A stretch of 64,000 bases of DNA from Microbacteriaceae bacterium (GTDB taxonomy: Bacteria > Actinomycetota > Actinomycetes > Actinomycetales > Microbacteriaceae), in the NCBI GenBank assembly GCA_031177985.1, contig JAPSJW010000003.1, positions 451,251-515,250 of the forward strand, read 5' to 3'. Below the pieces are notes generated by a model. The model did not search any database. It was given only the letters and a program-made list of their open reading frames with translations, and was not told where the DNA came from. A program made the translations under genes and the position numbers. Shown here piece after piece: positions 52,334 through 61,282 of this stretch (its first letter is position 1; every line of letters begins with the position of its first letter).

Positions 52334-53335
52334 TCACTTCGTGCTGAAGGCGGCGTCGAACGCGGCCGACGGCGGGTCGAACGTCAGGCGGCGCACGAAC
52401 TCGAGCGCCTCGGGGGCACCGATGAGACGGTCCATGCCCGCGTCCTCCCACTCGACCGAGATCGGGCCGTCGTAGCCGATCTGGTTGAGCATGCGGAAGC
52501 TGTCCTCCCACGGCACGTCGCCGTGACCGGTGGAGATGAAGTCCCACCCGCGACGGCCGTCGGCCCACGGCAGCAGCGAGCCGAGCCTGCCGTTCTTGCC
52601 GTTGTTCATCCGCTTCTTCGTGTCCTTGCAGTCCACGTGGTAGATGCGGTCCTTGAAGTCCCAGAGGAAGCCGACCGGGTCGAGGTCCTGCCAGACGAAG
52701 TGGCTCGGATCCCAGTTGAGGCCGAAGGCCTCACGGTGCCCGATCGCCTCGAGCGTGCGCACGGTCGACCAGTAGTCGAACGCGATCTCGCTCGGGTGCA
52801 CCTCGTGGGCGAAGCGCACGCCGACCTCGTCGAAGACATCGAGGATCGGGTTCCAGCGGTCGGCGAAGTCCTGGTATCCGGCGTCGATCGCCTCCTGCGA
52901 CACCGGCGGGAACATCGCGATGTACTTCCAGATCGACGAGCCCGTGAAGCCCACGACCGTCTTCACGCCGAGCTTCGCGGCGAGGCGGGCGGTGTTCTTC
53001 ATCTCCTCGGCGGCGCGCTGGCGCACGCCCTCGGGGTCGCCGTCGCCCCACACCGAGTCGGGCAGGATGTCGCGGTGGCGCTGGTCGATCGGGTCGTCGC
53101 AGACCGCCTGACCCTTGAGGTGATTCGAGATCGCCCAGACCTTGAGTCCGTGCCGCTCGAGCAGGTCGAGCTTGCCCTGCACGTACTCGTCGTCGTCCCA
53201 GCGGTTCGGATCGAGGTGGTCGCCCCAGCAGGCGATCTCGAGTCCGTCGTAGCCCCACTCCGAGGCGAGCTTCACCACCTCCTCGAACGGGAGGTCGGCC
53301 CACTGCCCCGTGAAGAGCGTGATCGGTCGTGCCAT
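52334..53335 (-). CDS. sugar phosphate isomerase/epimerase (xylose isomerase-like TIM barrel)
   Basis: This 333-residue protein of the AP endonuclease 2 / xylose isomerase-like barrel has metal-site residues in [15 protein letters not shown] (Glu, His), [12 protein letters not shown] (Asp, His), [10 protein letters not shown] (Asp, His) and [14 protein letters not shown] (Glu). The N-terminus is [36 protein letters not shown]. It isomerises or epimerises a sugar or keto-sugar; homologues near Gfo/Idh oxidoreductases often act on 3-keto-sugars or inosose. It follows the oxidoreductase gene by 27 bp and ends the operon. The exact substrate is unknown. Confidence 0.88.
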   Translation of the reverse strand: MARPITLFTGQWADLPFEEVVKLASEWGYDGLEIACWGDHLDPNRWDDDEYVQGKLDLLERHGLKVWAISNHLKGQAVCDDPIDQRHRDILPDSVWGDGDPEGVRQRAAEEMKNTARLAAKLGVKTVVGFTGSSIWKYIAMFPPVSQEAIDAGYQDFADRWNPILDVFDEVGVRFAHEVHPSEIAFDYWSTVRTLEAIGHREAFGLNWDPSHFVWQDLDPVGFLWDFKDRIYHVDCKDTKKRMNNGKNGRLGSLLPWADGRRGWDFISTGHGDVPWEDSFRMLNQIGYDGPISVEWEDAGMDRLIGAPEALEFVRRLTFDPPSAAFDAAFSTK

Positions 53336-53362
53336 GTTGGTCCCTTTCCTTCTGTCTTCCGG

Positions 53363-54532
53363 TCAGGCCGTCGGGGTCCAGGCGCTGCCGTTCGCGGCGC
53401 TCGTCTCTACCGCGTCGAGCACCCGCTGCACCTGCAGCCCCTCGGCGAACGAGGGCCGCGGCTGCTCGCCCGACACGATGCCGCCGACGAAGTCGACCAC
53501 CTGGTGCGAGAAGCCGTGCTCGTAGCCCAGCATGTGCCCGGTCGGCCACCAGGGGGCGAGATACGGATGCTGCGCCTCGGTCACGAGAATGCGCTTGAAG
53601 CCCTGCTCGAGCTCGGGCGCGGTCGCGTCGTAGTACTGCAGCGCGTTGAGGTCCTCGAGGTCGAAGCTGATCGCGCCGAGCGATCCGGCGACCTCGATGC
53701 GGAGGGCGTTCTTCCGTCCGGTGGCGAAGCGGGTCGCCTCGAACGAGCCGAGGGCGCCGCTGTCGAAGCGCCCGGTGAACAGCGCGATGTCGTCGACGGT
53801 CACGGTGCCGCGCTCGCTCGACGCGGTGCCCGAGAGGCCCACCGACTCCGCGAGGAGGGGACGCTCCTTCACGAAGGTGTCCATCGTGCCGGACACGCTC
53901 GTGAGAGTCAGGCCGGTGATGTACTGCGCGAGGTCGATCGCGTGAGCGCCGATGTCGCCCAGGGCGCCCGACCCGGCGAGGCTCTTGTCGAGCCGCCAGG
54001 TCATCGGCGACTCGGCGTCCATGAGCCAGTCCTGCAGGTACATGGCGCGCACCTGACGGATCTCGCCGATCTTGCCAGCGGCGACGAGGTCGCGGGCGAA
54101 GGTCGTCGCGGGGACCCGGCGGTAAGTGAAGCCGACCATCGCCTGCACGCCGTTCGCGCGGGCGCGCTCGGCGGCATCCGCCATGGCCTCGGCCTCGGCG
54201 ACGGTGTTGGCGAGCGGCTTCTCGCAGAGCACGTGCTTGCCCGCCTCGAGCGCGGCGATCGCGATCTCAGCGTGCGAGTCGCCAGGGGTGACCACGTCGA
54301 CGATGTCGATGTCGTCACGCGCGACGACCTCGCGCCAGTCGGTGGCGGACTCCGCCCAGCCCCACTTGCTCGCGGAGGCGGCCACGGCATCCGCGTTGCG
54401 GCCCACCACCACCTGCATGATCGGCTCGGCCGGGAGATCGAAGAACCGGGGGGCGACCCTCCAGCCCTGGGAATGGGCGGCGCCCATGAACCCGTAGCCG
54501 ATCATCGCGACCCGCAGCTGCCTGTCGGTCAT
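53363..54532 (-). CDS. Gfo/Idh/MocA-family oxidoreductase
   Basis: This 389-residue NAD(P)-dependent dehydrogenase has the N-terminal Rossmann motif VAMIGYGFMGAAHSQGW, the EKP motif in HVLCEKPLANTVAEAEAMADAA (Lys for substrate/cofactor), and the catalytic His-containing region ALGDIGAHAIDLAQYITGL. The family oxidises or reduces a hydroxyl of sugars or inositols. It sits between a sugar-binding lipoprotein and an isomerase/epimerase in one operon, suggesting an oxidise-then-isomerise route for an imported sugar. The substrate cannot be read from the sequence. A stable hairpin lies just upstream, after the binding-protein gene. Confidence 0.9.
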   Translation of the reverse strand: MTDRQLRVAMIGYGFMGAAHSQGWRVAPRFFDLPAEPIMQVVVGRNADAVAASASKWGWAESATDWREVVARDDIDIVDVVTPGDSHAEIAIAALEAGKHVLCEKPLANTVAEAEAMADAAERARANGVQAMVGFTYRRVPATTFARDLVAAGKIGEIRQVRAMYLQDWLMDAESPMTWRLDKSLAGSGALGDIGAHAIDLAQYITGLTLTSVSGTMDTFVKERPLLAESVGLSGTASSERGTVTVDDIALFTGRFDSGALGSFEATRFATGRKNALRIEVAGSLGAISFDLEDLNALQYYDATAPELEQGFKRILVTEAQHPYLAPWWPTGHMLGYEHGFSHQVVDFVGGIVSGEQPRPSFAEGLQVQRVLDAVETSAANGSAWTPTA

Positions 54533-54551
54533 GCTTCTCCTTCTCAGAAAG

Positions 54552-54583
54552 GCAGGGGCGGCGCCGTGAGACGCCGCCCCTGC
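54552..54583 (-). other. intercistronic hairpin after sugar-binding lipoprotein gene
   Basis: Perfect 12-bp arms GCAGGGGCGGCG (54552-54563) and CGCCGCCCCTGC (54572-54583) with an 8-nt loop lie 7 bp after the binding-protein stop and 19 bp before the next gene. It has the same design as the hairpin at 45426-45457. Confidence 0.7.
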
Positions 54584-54590
54584 GTGTGCA

Positions 54591-55655
54591 TCAGGACTCG
54601 AACGCGGAGTCGATGTACTGGTCGACGTTCTCGGCCGTCACGACGGGTGCGTTGAGCACGATCTCGCGGGGCACCTCGACCTCGACGAGGTCGCTGAGCG
54701 CCTTGCCCTGGGCCACGAGGCGGGCAAGACGGATGCCGTCAGCAGCCTGCGTGGACGGGTAGATGACCGTCGCCTCGAGCACGCTGTCGCCCGACTGGAT
54801 GAGCTCCATCGCGTTCTTGGATCCGGCGCCGCCGACCATGAAGAACTCGTCGCGACCGGCAGCGTCGATCGCCGCGAGGACGCCGATGCCCTGGTCGTCA
54901 TCGTGGTTCCACAGGGCGTCGATCTCCGGTGCCGCCGAGAGCAGCTGCGAGGCCGCGGCCTCTCCGCCCTGCACGGTGAAGTCGGCGGCCACGCGGTTGC
55001 TGACCTCGAGTCCGCAGTCCTCGAGCGCATCGGCGAAGCCCTGCGAGCGGTCCTGCGTGAGCGGCAGCGAGTCGATGCCGGCGATCTCGGCGACCACGGC
55101 ATCCTCCTGGCCGTCGAGCTGCTCGCAGATGTAGGTGCCGGCGCTGACGCCCATGCCGTAGTTGTCGCCGAGGATCGTGGTGCGCGCGGCGAACGGCGAC
55201 GAGAACTCGCGGTCGACGTTGATGACGGGAATGCCCGCCTCCATCGCCTGGATGGCGACCTCGGTCAGGGCCGCGCCGTCGGTCGGCAGCAGCACGATCG
55301 CGTCGACGCCGTCGTTGATGAAGGTCTCGACCTGGCTGATCTGCAGGTTGGCGTCGTTGGTGCCCTCGGCGACGCGCAGCTCCACGTCGGGGTACTTCTC
55401 GGCTTCGGCGATGGCCGCCGAGTTGATCGCGCCGAGCCAGCCGTGGTCGGCGGCGGGTCCGGAGAAACCGATGACGACGGTGTCGCCCTCGGCCTCGTTC
55501 TCCTCGGCGGAGCCGCCGCCCTGATTGCCGGTGCCTCCACCATCTCCCGAGCTCCCGGTATCACCTGCGGTACAGCCGGTCAGCAGGGCCGTCGCGACGG
55601 CGGCGGATCCGGCGAGAGCTGTGAACTTCAGTCGTGCGGAGCGTGATCGCAGCAT
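54591..55655 (-). CDS. sugar-binding lipoprotein (RbsB/XylF type, Peripla_BP_4)
   Basis: This 354-residue lipoprotein has lipobox TALLTGCTA (Cys about 25), a Gly/Ser/Glu-rich linker and a ribose-binding-protein-like domain (TVVIGFSGPAADHGWLGAINSAAIAEAEKYPDVELRV, DAIVLLPTDGAALTEVAIQAMEAGIPVINVDREF). It is anchored outside and delivers a monosaccharide to the ATPase-permease pair encoded divergently at 55825-58367. ATG 55655 is chosen for the AAGGAGGA upstream. The gene heads a minus-strand operon with the Gfo/Idh and isomerase genes. Placing the binding protein in one operon and its transporter in the opposite one is unusual. Confidence 0.9.
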   Translation of the reverse strand: MLRSRSARLKFTALAGSAAVATALLTGCTAGDTGSSGDGGGTGNQGGGSAEENEAEGDTVVIGFSGPAADHGWLGAINSAAIAEAEKYPDVELRVAEGTNDANLQISQVETFINDGVDAIVLLPTDGAALTEVAIQAMEAGIPVINVDREFSSPFAARTTILGDNYGMGVSAGTYICEQLDGQEDAVVAEIAGIDSLPLTQDRSQGFADALEDCGLEVSNRVAADFTVQGGEAAASQLLSAAPEIDALWNHDDDQGIGVLAAIDAAGRDEFFMVGGAGSKNAMELIQSGDSVLEATVIYPSTQAADGIRLARLVAQGKALSDLVEVEVPREIVLNAPVVTAENVDQYIDSAFES

Positions 55656-55740
55656 TTGTTCCTCCTTGAATGAATGCGGTGCAGCCGCCGAGGGGAGGTC
55701 GTCGCAGCGTCGCGCGACCGTCCTCTTCGACGTCCTCCGC

Positions 55741-55769
55741 AACATAACACTTCTTACGACGCTCGACAA
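55741..55769 (-). promoter_or_regulatory. promoter of the sugar-binding lipoprotein operon
   Basis: On the minus strand TTGTCG (55764-55769) and TATGTT (55741-55746) are spaced by 17 bp, a good match to the housekeeping sigma consensus, about 85 bp upstream of the start codon. It lies in the 169-bp divergent region shared with the ABC ATPase gene. Confidence 0.55.
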
Positions 55770-55824
55770 AAGATATTCGACCGAAAGTAGAAAGCACCCG
55801 CCAGCCCCTGTTACTGTCCGACGC

Positions 55825-57345
55825 ATGGTCAGTGGCGATCACCCGATTCCCCTGCTGCGAGCGAGCGGCATCACCAAGTCGTTCTCCGGCGTGCAGGCGC
55901 TGCGAGGCGTCGACCTCGAGATCGTTCCCGGCGAGGTGCACTGCGTGCTCGGCCAGAACGGCGCCGGCAAGTCGACCCTGATCAAGGTGCTGGCGGGCGC
56001 CCACCAGCCCGACGGCGGCGAGCTGCTCTGGAACGGCGAGCCCATGACGATCTCCGATCCCGTCGCCGCACTGAAGCTCGGCATAGCGACGATGTACCAG
56101 GAGCTCGACGTCGTCGACGGCCTGACGATCGCCGAGAACATCTTTCTCGGCCACGAACTGGCCAACGCCGGGATGCTGCGCGCAGGCGAGGCGAACCGCA
56201 GGGCCCGGGAGCTGCTGCAGCGCCTCGGGCACTCGGACCTGTCCCCCAACCGCGAGGTCGGGTCGCTCAGCGCGGCCAACAAGCAGATCGTCAGCATGGC
56301 GCGCGCGCTGTCGCACGATGTGAAGCTGCTCATCATGGACGAGCCGAGCGCGGTGCTCGACTCCGAGGAGGTCACGAAGCTCTTCCGTGTCGTCGAGGAT
56401 CTCACCGCCGGAGGCATCGCGATCGTCTACATCTCCCACCGGCTCGAGGAGATCCGCCGGATCGGCGATCGCATCACGGTGCTCAAGGACGGGCGGAGCA
56501 CCGCGAGCAACCTGCCGGTCGCCGACACCCCGACGCCCGACCTCATCCGCCTCATGACGGGGCGCACCGTCGAGAACGTGTTCCCGCCCGCCGCTCCCAT
56601 CGCTCCCGACGCCCCCGAACTTCTTCGAGTGGACGGCCTCGGTACTCGGGGGCTCTTCGAGGGCGTCAGCTTCTCGGTGCGCGCGGGCGAGGTCGTCGGC
56701 CTCGCGGGACTCGTCGGCAGCGGTCGAAGCGAGATCCTCGAGACGATCTACGGCGCGAGGCGTTCGACCTCTGGCAGCGTGACGGTCGACGGGCGGATGC
56801 TGCGGCGCGGCTCGGTGCGCGATGCGGTGCGCGCGGGCATCGGTCTGTCCCCTGAGGAGCGCAAGAGCCAGGGACTGCTGCTCGGCGAGCCGATCTACCG
56901 CAATGTGACGCTGAGCACGTTCTCCCGGTTCGCGCGCAGCGGGTTCCTCGACGAGCGCAAGGAGCGCTCCGTCGCTCGCGAGCAGATCGAGGCGCTCGAC
57001 CTGCGCCCCGCGGACCCCGACCGCCCCGCCTCCACCCTCTCGGGCGGGAATCAGCAGAAGATCCTGCTGGGCCGCTGGCTGGTGCACGGCACCAAGGTGC
57101 TGCTGCTGGACGAGCCCACTCGCGGCGTCGATGTCGGCGCCCGCGCCGAGATCTACGCTCTCATCCGCCGCCTGCAGGAGCAAGGCACGGCCATCCTGCT
57201 CGTCTCCAGCGAGATCGAGGAGGTGCTCGGCCTCGCCGACCGCGTCCTCGTCGTCGCCGAGGGACGGGTGCTGGCCATCACGGACGCCAAGGACATTGAC
57301 GAGCACGCCGTGCTCGACCTCGTGATGAAAGGAACGGCCGCGTGA
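55825..57345 (+). CDS. sugar ABC transporter ATP-binding protein (RbsA/XylG type)
   Basis: This 506-residue protein has two fused ABC domains. The first has Walker A GQNGAGKSTLIKVLAG and Walker B LLIMDEPSAVLDSEE, with the degenerate signature LSAANKQ. The second has a degenerate P-loop GLVGSGRSEILE, signature LSGGNQQK and Walker B VLLLDEPTRGVDVGARAEIY. That asymmetry is normal for the CUT2 family. It powers uptake of a monosaccharide, probably xylose given xylA and xylB downstream. The ATG at 55825 has no Shine-Dalgarno; TACTGT lies 7 bp upstream, so translation may be leaderless. It overlaps the permease gene by 4 bp. Confidence 0.93.
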   Translation: MVSGDHPIPLLRASGITKSFSGVQALRGVDLEIVPGEVHCVLGQNGAGKSTLIKVLAGAHQPDGGELLWNGEPMTISDPVAALKLGIATMYQELDVVDGLTIAENIFLGHELANAGMLRAGEANRRARELLQRLGHSDLSPNREVGSLSAANKQIVSMARALSHDVKLLIMDEPSAVLDSEEVTKLFRVVEDLTAGGIAIVYISHRLEEIRRIGDRITVLKDGRSTASNLPVADTPTPDLIRLMTGRTVENVFPPAAPIAPDAPELLRVDGLGTRGLFEGVSFSVRAGEVVGLAGLVGSGRSEILETIYGARRSTSGSVTVDGRMLRRGSVRDAVRAGIGLSPEERKSQGLLLGEPIYRNVTLSTFSRFARSGFLDERKERSVAREQIEALDLRPADPDRPASTLSGGNQQKILLGRWLVHGTKVLLLDEPTRGVDVGARAEIYALIRRLQEQGTAILLVSSEIEEVLGLADRVLVVAEGRVLAITDAKDIDEHAVLDLVMKGTAA

Positions 57346-58367
57346 GCGATCAGAACTCAGCGAAGGTGCTGCAGGCCGAGGCGAAGGACCGCTCGTCCTC
57401 ACCTCTCGCTCGGATCTTCTCCGGATCGGTGGGCAGGAACCTCGGGCTGGTGATCGCGCTCCTGCTCCTTTGCATCGTGGGGGCGGTGACGGCTGGGGAC
57501 CGGTTCACCGACGTCAACAATCTTCTGACGATCGTCCGCCAGGCCTCGATCGTCGGCGTCATCAGCATCGGCCTGACGTTCGTCATCATCGGCGGCGGCA
57601 TCGATCTCTCCGTCGGCTCGGTGATGGGACTTGCGTCCGTCGCCGCCTCTTTCGCGGTCGTCCAGGACCTCGCCGACCAGTCCAACTACATCGTCATGGT
57701 GCTGATCGCCCTCGGCGTCGGCATCGCGGCCGGTTTCGTCAACGGCATCGTCATCGCCTACGGCAACGTCGTTGCCTTCATGGCGACTCTCGCCATGCTG
57801 GTCGGAGCCCGGGGACTGGCAGAGCTCGTCTCGAACCGCCGGACCTTCGTGGTCGATCAGGACGGGTTCCGGGCGTTCTTCCGGGGGGCGTTCCTTGGCA
57901 TCGACGCGCTCATCTGGCTCTTCCTGATTGTCGCGGTGCTCGGGTGGATCGTGCTGAATCGCACGACCTTCGGGCGTCGCACGGTCGCGATCGGGGGTAA
58001 TCGAGAGGCGGCGCGCCTAGCCGGAATCGACGTCAAGCGCCACACGACGTACCTCTACGCCCTCTCCGGACTCACGGCTGGCATCGCAGCTGTCATGATC
58101 CTCGCTCGGACCACTTCAGGCACCTCCACTCACGGCGTGCTCCTCGAGCTCGATGCGATCGCGGCGGTGGTCGTCGGAGGCACGCTGCTGATCGGCGGAC
58201 GTGGCACGATCACGGGCACGGTGCTCGGCGTGCTGATCTTCAACACGCTCACCAATGTCTTCACGCAGAACAACCTCAACTCGTCCGTCCAGAACGTCAC
58301 GAAGGGCGTCATCATCGTGGTCGCCGTGCTGCTGCAGCAGCGCTTCGCGAGAGGCCCGTCGCGGTAG
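57342..58367 (+). CDS. sugar ABC transporter permease (RbsC/XylH type)
   Basis: This 341-residue CUT2 permease has about ten hydrophobic segments, starting near residue 30 (NLGLVIALLLLCIVGAVTAGDRF). The family motif [17 protein letters not shown] is present, as is GGNREAARLAGIDVKRHTTYLYALSGLTAGIAAVM, the coupling helix region. It begins GTG, overlapping the ATPase stop by 4 bp. With the ATPase it forms the translocation unit; the binding protein is encoded divergently. xylA follows after 71 bp containing an operator-like palindrome, so transport and catabolism can be regulated partly separately. Confidence 0.93.
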   Translation: MSDQNSAKVLQAEAKDRSSSPLARIFSGSVGRNLGLVIALLLLCIVGAVTAGDRFTDVNNLLTIVRQASIVGVISIGLTFVIIGGGIDLSVGSVMGLASVAASFAVVQDLADQSNYIVMVLIALGVGIAAGFVNGIVIAYGNVVAFMATLAMLVGARGLAELVSNRRTFVVDQDGFRAFFRGAFLGIDALIWLFLIVAVLGWIVLNRTTFGRRTVAIGGNREAARLAGIDVKRHTTYLYALSGLTAGIAAVMILARTTSGTSTHGVLLELDAIAAVVVGGTLLIGGRGTITGTVLGVLIFNTLTNVFTQNNLNSSVQNVTKGVIIVVAVLLQQRFARGPSR

Positions 58368-58387
58368 TTGTTCGTTCGTCCAACGTG

Positions 58388-58402
58388 CGTTACGTTGTAA
58401 CG
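58388..58402. promoter_or_regulatory. operator-like palindrome upstream of xylA
   Basis: CGTTAC-GTT-GTAACG is a perfect 6+6 dyad 36 bp upstream of the xylA start, in the gap after the permease gene. Its right part CGTTGTAACG is identical to a flank of the arabinan operator at 46874-46883. Confidence 0.6.
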
Positions 58403-58438
58403 GCCAACATTTAGGTTCGACGACGACCGAGGAGCACC

Positions 58439-59626
58439 ATGCCCACCCCCACCCGCGACGACAAGTTCTCCTTCGGACTCTGGACCGTCGGCTACAACGG
58501 CACCGACCCGTTCGGCGGCCCGACGCGGAACGCGCTCGACGTGGTGCATGTCGTCGAGAAGCTCGCCGAGCTCGGTGCGTACGGCCTGACTTTCCACGAT
58601 GACGACCTGTTCCCGTTCGGGTCGGACGACGCGACCCGTCAGCGTGAGATCGACCGCCTGAAGGGCGCGCTCGAGGCGACCGGCCTCATCGTGCCGATGG
58701 TCACGACCAACCTCTTCAGCGCACCCGTGTTCAAGGACGGCGGCTTCACCTCCAACGACCGCGCGGTGCGCCGCTTCGCGCTGCGCAAGGTGCTGCGCAA
58801 CATCGACCTCGCCGCCGAGCTCGGCGCGAAGACGTTCGTGATGTGGGGCGGACGCGAGGGCGCCGAGTACGACGCGGCCAAGGACATCCGTCAGGCCCTC
58901 GAGCGCTACCGCGAGGCCGTCAACCTGCTCGGCGACTACGTCACCGACAAGGGCTACGACATCCGCTTCGCCATCGAGCCGAAGCCGAACGAGCCCCGCG
59001 GCGACATCCTGCTGCCGACCCTGGGTCACGCGCTCGCCTTCATCGAGTCGCTGGAGCGCCCCGAGCTCGTCGGCCTCAACCCCGAGGTCGGCCACGAGCA
59101 GATGGCGGGCCTCAACTTCGCCGCCGGCATCGCGCAGGCGCTCTACCACGGCAAGCTCTACCACATCGATCTCAACGGCCAGCGGGGCATCAAGTACGAC
59201 CAGGACCTCGTGTTCGGTCACGGCGACCTGCACAACGCGTTCGCGCTCGTCGACCTGCTCGAGAACGGCGGCCTGAACGGCGGCCCCTCCTACGACGGCC
59301 CCCGCCACTTCGATTACAAGCCCTCGCGCACCGAGGACGAGAACGGCGTCTGGGCCTCCGTGTCGGCCAACATGCAGACCTACCTGCTGCTCAAGGAGCG
59401 GGCGGCCGCGTTCCGCGCCGATCCCGAGGTGCAGGAGGCGCTCGAGGCCGCGAAGGTGCTCGAGCTCGCCCAGCCGACGCTGAACGAGGGCGAGTCGTAC
59501 GACGACCTGCTCGCCGACCGCAGCGCGTTCGAGGAGTTCGACGCGAGCGCCTACCTGGGCGGCAAGGGCTTCGGCTTCGTGCGCCTCCAGCAGCTCGCGA
59601 CCGAGCACCTGCTCGGTGCTCGCTGA
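58439..59626 (+). CDS. xylA: xylose isomerase
   Basis: This 395-residue class I (actinobacterial type) xylose isomerase converts D-xylose to D-xylulose with two divalent metals. Catalytic His and Asp are in [13 protein letters not shown]. Metal ligands are Glu and the catalytic Lys in [13 protein letters not shown], Glu and His in [15 protein letters not shown], Asp residues in [23 protein letters not shown], and Asp in [13 protein letters not shown]; all are present. Length matches the Streptomyces enzymes (about 388-395). GAGGAG precedes the ATG by 6 nt. It lies between the CUT2 permease gene and xylB, so xylose import, isomerisation and phosphorylation are encoded in order. Confidence 0.97.
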   Translation: MPTPTRDDKFSFGLWTVGYNGTDPFGGPTRNALDVVHVVEKLAELGAYGLTFHDDDLFPFGSDDATRQREIDRLKGALEATGLIVPMVTTNLFSAPVFKDGGFTSNDRAVRRFALRKVLRNIDLAAELGAKTFVMWGGREGAEYDAAKDIRQALERYREAVNLLGDYVTDKGYDIRFAIEPKPNEPRGDILLPTLGHALAFIESLERPELVGLNPEVGHEQMAGLNFAAGIAQALYHGKLYHIDLNGQRGIKYDQDLVFGHGDLHNAFALVDLLENGGLNGGPSYDGPRHFDYKPSRTEDENGVWASVSANMQTYLLLKERAAAFRADPEVQEALEAAKVLELAQPTLNEGESYDDLLADRSAFEEFDASAYLGGKGFGFVRLQQLATEHLLGAR

Positions 59627-59657
59627 ACAAGCGCCCGCTGACCGCTTTTCCTCTTCC

Positions 59658-59694
59658 GCTCCGGCCCGTTCTGCTCGTCAGGATGGGCCGGAGC
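59658..59694 (+). other. hairpin between xylA and xylB
   Basis: Perfect 10-bp arms GCTCCGGCCC (59658-59667) and GGGCCGGAGC (59685-59694) with a 17-nt loop lie 31 bp after xylA and 26 bp before xylB. It may stabilise xylA mRNA or stop part of the transcription, giving more isomerase than kinase. Confidence 0.65.
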
Positions 59695-59720
59695 GCTGTC
59701 CGGCCGAAGGAGCCCACCCC

Positions 59721-61136
59721 ATGACACTCGTCGCAGGCGTCGACAGCTCGACCCAGAGCTGCAAGGTCGTCATCCGGGATGTCTCGACCGGCGCCGTCGT
59801 GCGCACCGGCCGGGCCTCGCACCCCGAGGGCACCGAGGTGCACCCCTCCTTCTGGTGGGATGCTCTGCTCGCCGCGATCGCAGACGCCGGCGGCCTCGAC
59901 GACGTCGCGGCGATCTCCGTCGCGGGGCAGCAGCACGGCATGGTGGTGCTCGACGCCGCGGGCGAGGTGATCCGTCCGGCGCTGCTCTGGAACGACACCC
60001 GCTCGGCCCCCGCCGCCGGGGCACTCATCGAGGAGCTCGGCGCGGCCGAGCTCGCCCGCCGCACCGGAACGGTTCCCGTCGCGAGCATCACGGCGACGAA
60101 GCTCCGCTGGCTGCGCGACGCCGAGCCGGCCTCGGTCGAGCGAGTCGCAGCCGTCGCCCTCCCGCACGATTGGCTCACCTGGCGGCTGCGCGGCTTCGGC
60201 CCGGCGAACCCGCAGCTCGCCGAACTCACCACCGACCGATCGGACGCGAGCGGCACGGGGTACTTCGACGGCACCCGCGACGAGTACGACCTCGACCTGC
60301 TCGAGACGGCGCTCGGACGGCGCGACGTGGTGCTCCCGCGCGTGCTCGGTCCCGGTGAGTCGGCCGGAACGACCGCGGCGCTACCCGGCGTGCCGGCCGG
60401 CCTCGTCGTCGGCCCGGGCGCCGGCGACAACGCGGGCGCCGCGCTGGGGCTCGGGGCGCGGGACGGGGATGTCGTCGTGTCGATCGGCACGAGCGGCACC
60501 GTCTTCGCCGTGACGGAGACCCCGTCGCGCGACGAGACCGGCACGGTCGCCGGCTTCTCCGACGCGAGCGGGCTCTTCCTGCCCCTCGTCGCGACGCTCA
60601 ACGCCGCTCGGATCCTCGACGCGGTCGCGCGCCTGCTCGACCTCGACCACACGGCGCTCGGCGAGCTCGCCCTCAGCGCCTCCCCCGGGTCCGGCGGGCT
60701 CGTGCTGCAGCCGTACTTCGAGGGCGAGCGCACCCCCAACCTGCCCGACGCCACCGCGACCCTGTTCGGCCTGACGCTCGCCTCGACCACTCGCGCCAAC
60801 CTCGCCCGGGCAGCCGTCGAGGGGATGCTCTGCGCCCTCGCCGACGGACTCGACGCCGTGCAGTCGCAGGGCATCGAGGCGCAGCGCCTGCTGCTCGTCG
60901 GCGGAGCCGCCCAGAACCCGGCCGTCGCGACGATCGCCGGTCAGGTGTTCGACGTGCCGGTCGTCGTCCCCGATCCGGGCGAGTACGTGGCCGCTGGTGC
61001 CGCCGTGCAGGCCGCGTGGGCCCTGACCGGTGAGCGGCCCGAGTGGCCCGTCTCTCTCGCTGCGGAGCCGGCGTCGGAGCCGCAGCCGATCATCCGCTCG
61101 CAGTATCGGGCGCGGGCGGTCCCCGTCTCGCGCTGA
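59721..61136 (+). CDS. xylB: xylulokinase
   Basis: This 471-residue FGGY-family kinase phosphorylates D-xylulose to xylulose 5-phosphate for the pentose phosphate pathway. The N-terminal phosphate loop [13 protein letters not shown], the substrate-site run [29 protein letters not shown], the second phosphate loop [14 protein letters not shown] and the adenosine-binding [21 protein letters not shown] are all intact. The ATG at 59721 has GAAGGAG 8 nt upstream; a longer in-frame reading passes through the hairpin after xylA and is rejected. The gene ends the plus-strand run that starts with the ABC ATPase. Confidence 0.95.
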   Translation: MTLVAGVDSSTQSCKVVIRDVSTGAVVRTGRASHPEGTEVHPSFWWDALLAAIADAGGLDDVAAISVAGQQHGMVVLDAAGEVIRPALLWNDTRSAPAAGALIEELGAAELARRTGTVPVASITATKLRWLRDAEPASVERVAAVALPHDWLTWRLRGFGPANPQLAELTTDRSDASGTGYFDGTRDEYDLDLLETALGRRDVVLPRVLGPGESAGTTAALPGVPAGLVVGPGAGDNAGAALGLGARDGDVVVSIGTSGTVFAVTETPSRDETGTVAGFSDASGLFLPLVATLNAARILDAVARLLDLDHTALGELALSASPGSGGLVLQPYFEGERTPNLPDATATLFGLTLASTTRANLARAAVEGMLCALADGLDAVQSQGIEAQRLLLVGGAAQNPAVATIAGQVFDVPVVVPDPGEYVAAGAAVQAAWALTGERPEWPVSLAAEPASEPQPIIRSQYRARAVPVSR

Positions 61137-61146
61137 CCCCTCCCCT

Positions 61147-61204
61147 CGACTTGCAGCAAACGGTCGCTCTCCGGCCATGCGGAGCGGCGTTTGCTGCAAC
61201 TCGA
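61147..61204. repeat. dispersed inverted repeat, family B, copy 2
   Basis: Arms TTGCAGCAAACG (61151-61162) and CGTTTGCTGCAA (61188-61199) match perfectly. They extend outward through TCGA on both sides with one mismatch. The element lies between the convergent xylB and chvE-like genes. The core TTGC-GCAAAC is shared with 32072-32124. Confidence 0.7.
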
Positions 61205-61240
61205 TGGGAACGGCGCCCGCGAGGAGCCCCGGAACGCCGA

Positions 61241-61268
61241 AGGGCCGGCCCGCGAACGGACCGGCCCT
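61241..61268 (-). terminator. terminator between xylB and the ChvE-like gene
   Basis: Arms AGGGCCGG (61241-61248) and CCGGCCCT (61261-61268) with an inner CCG/CGG pair lie 14 bp after the stop of the minus-strand binding-protein gene. The hairpin could work in both directions for the two convergent genes. Confidence 0.75.
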
Positions 61269-61282
61269 CCTGCTGGTGCGAC

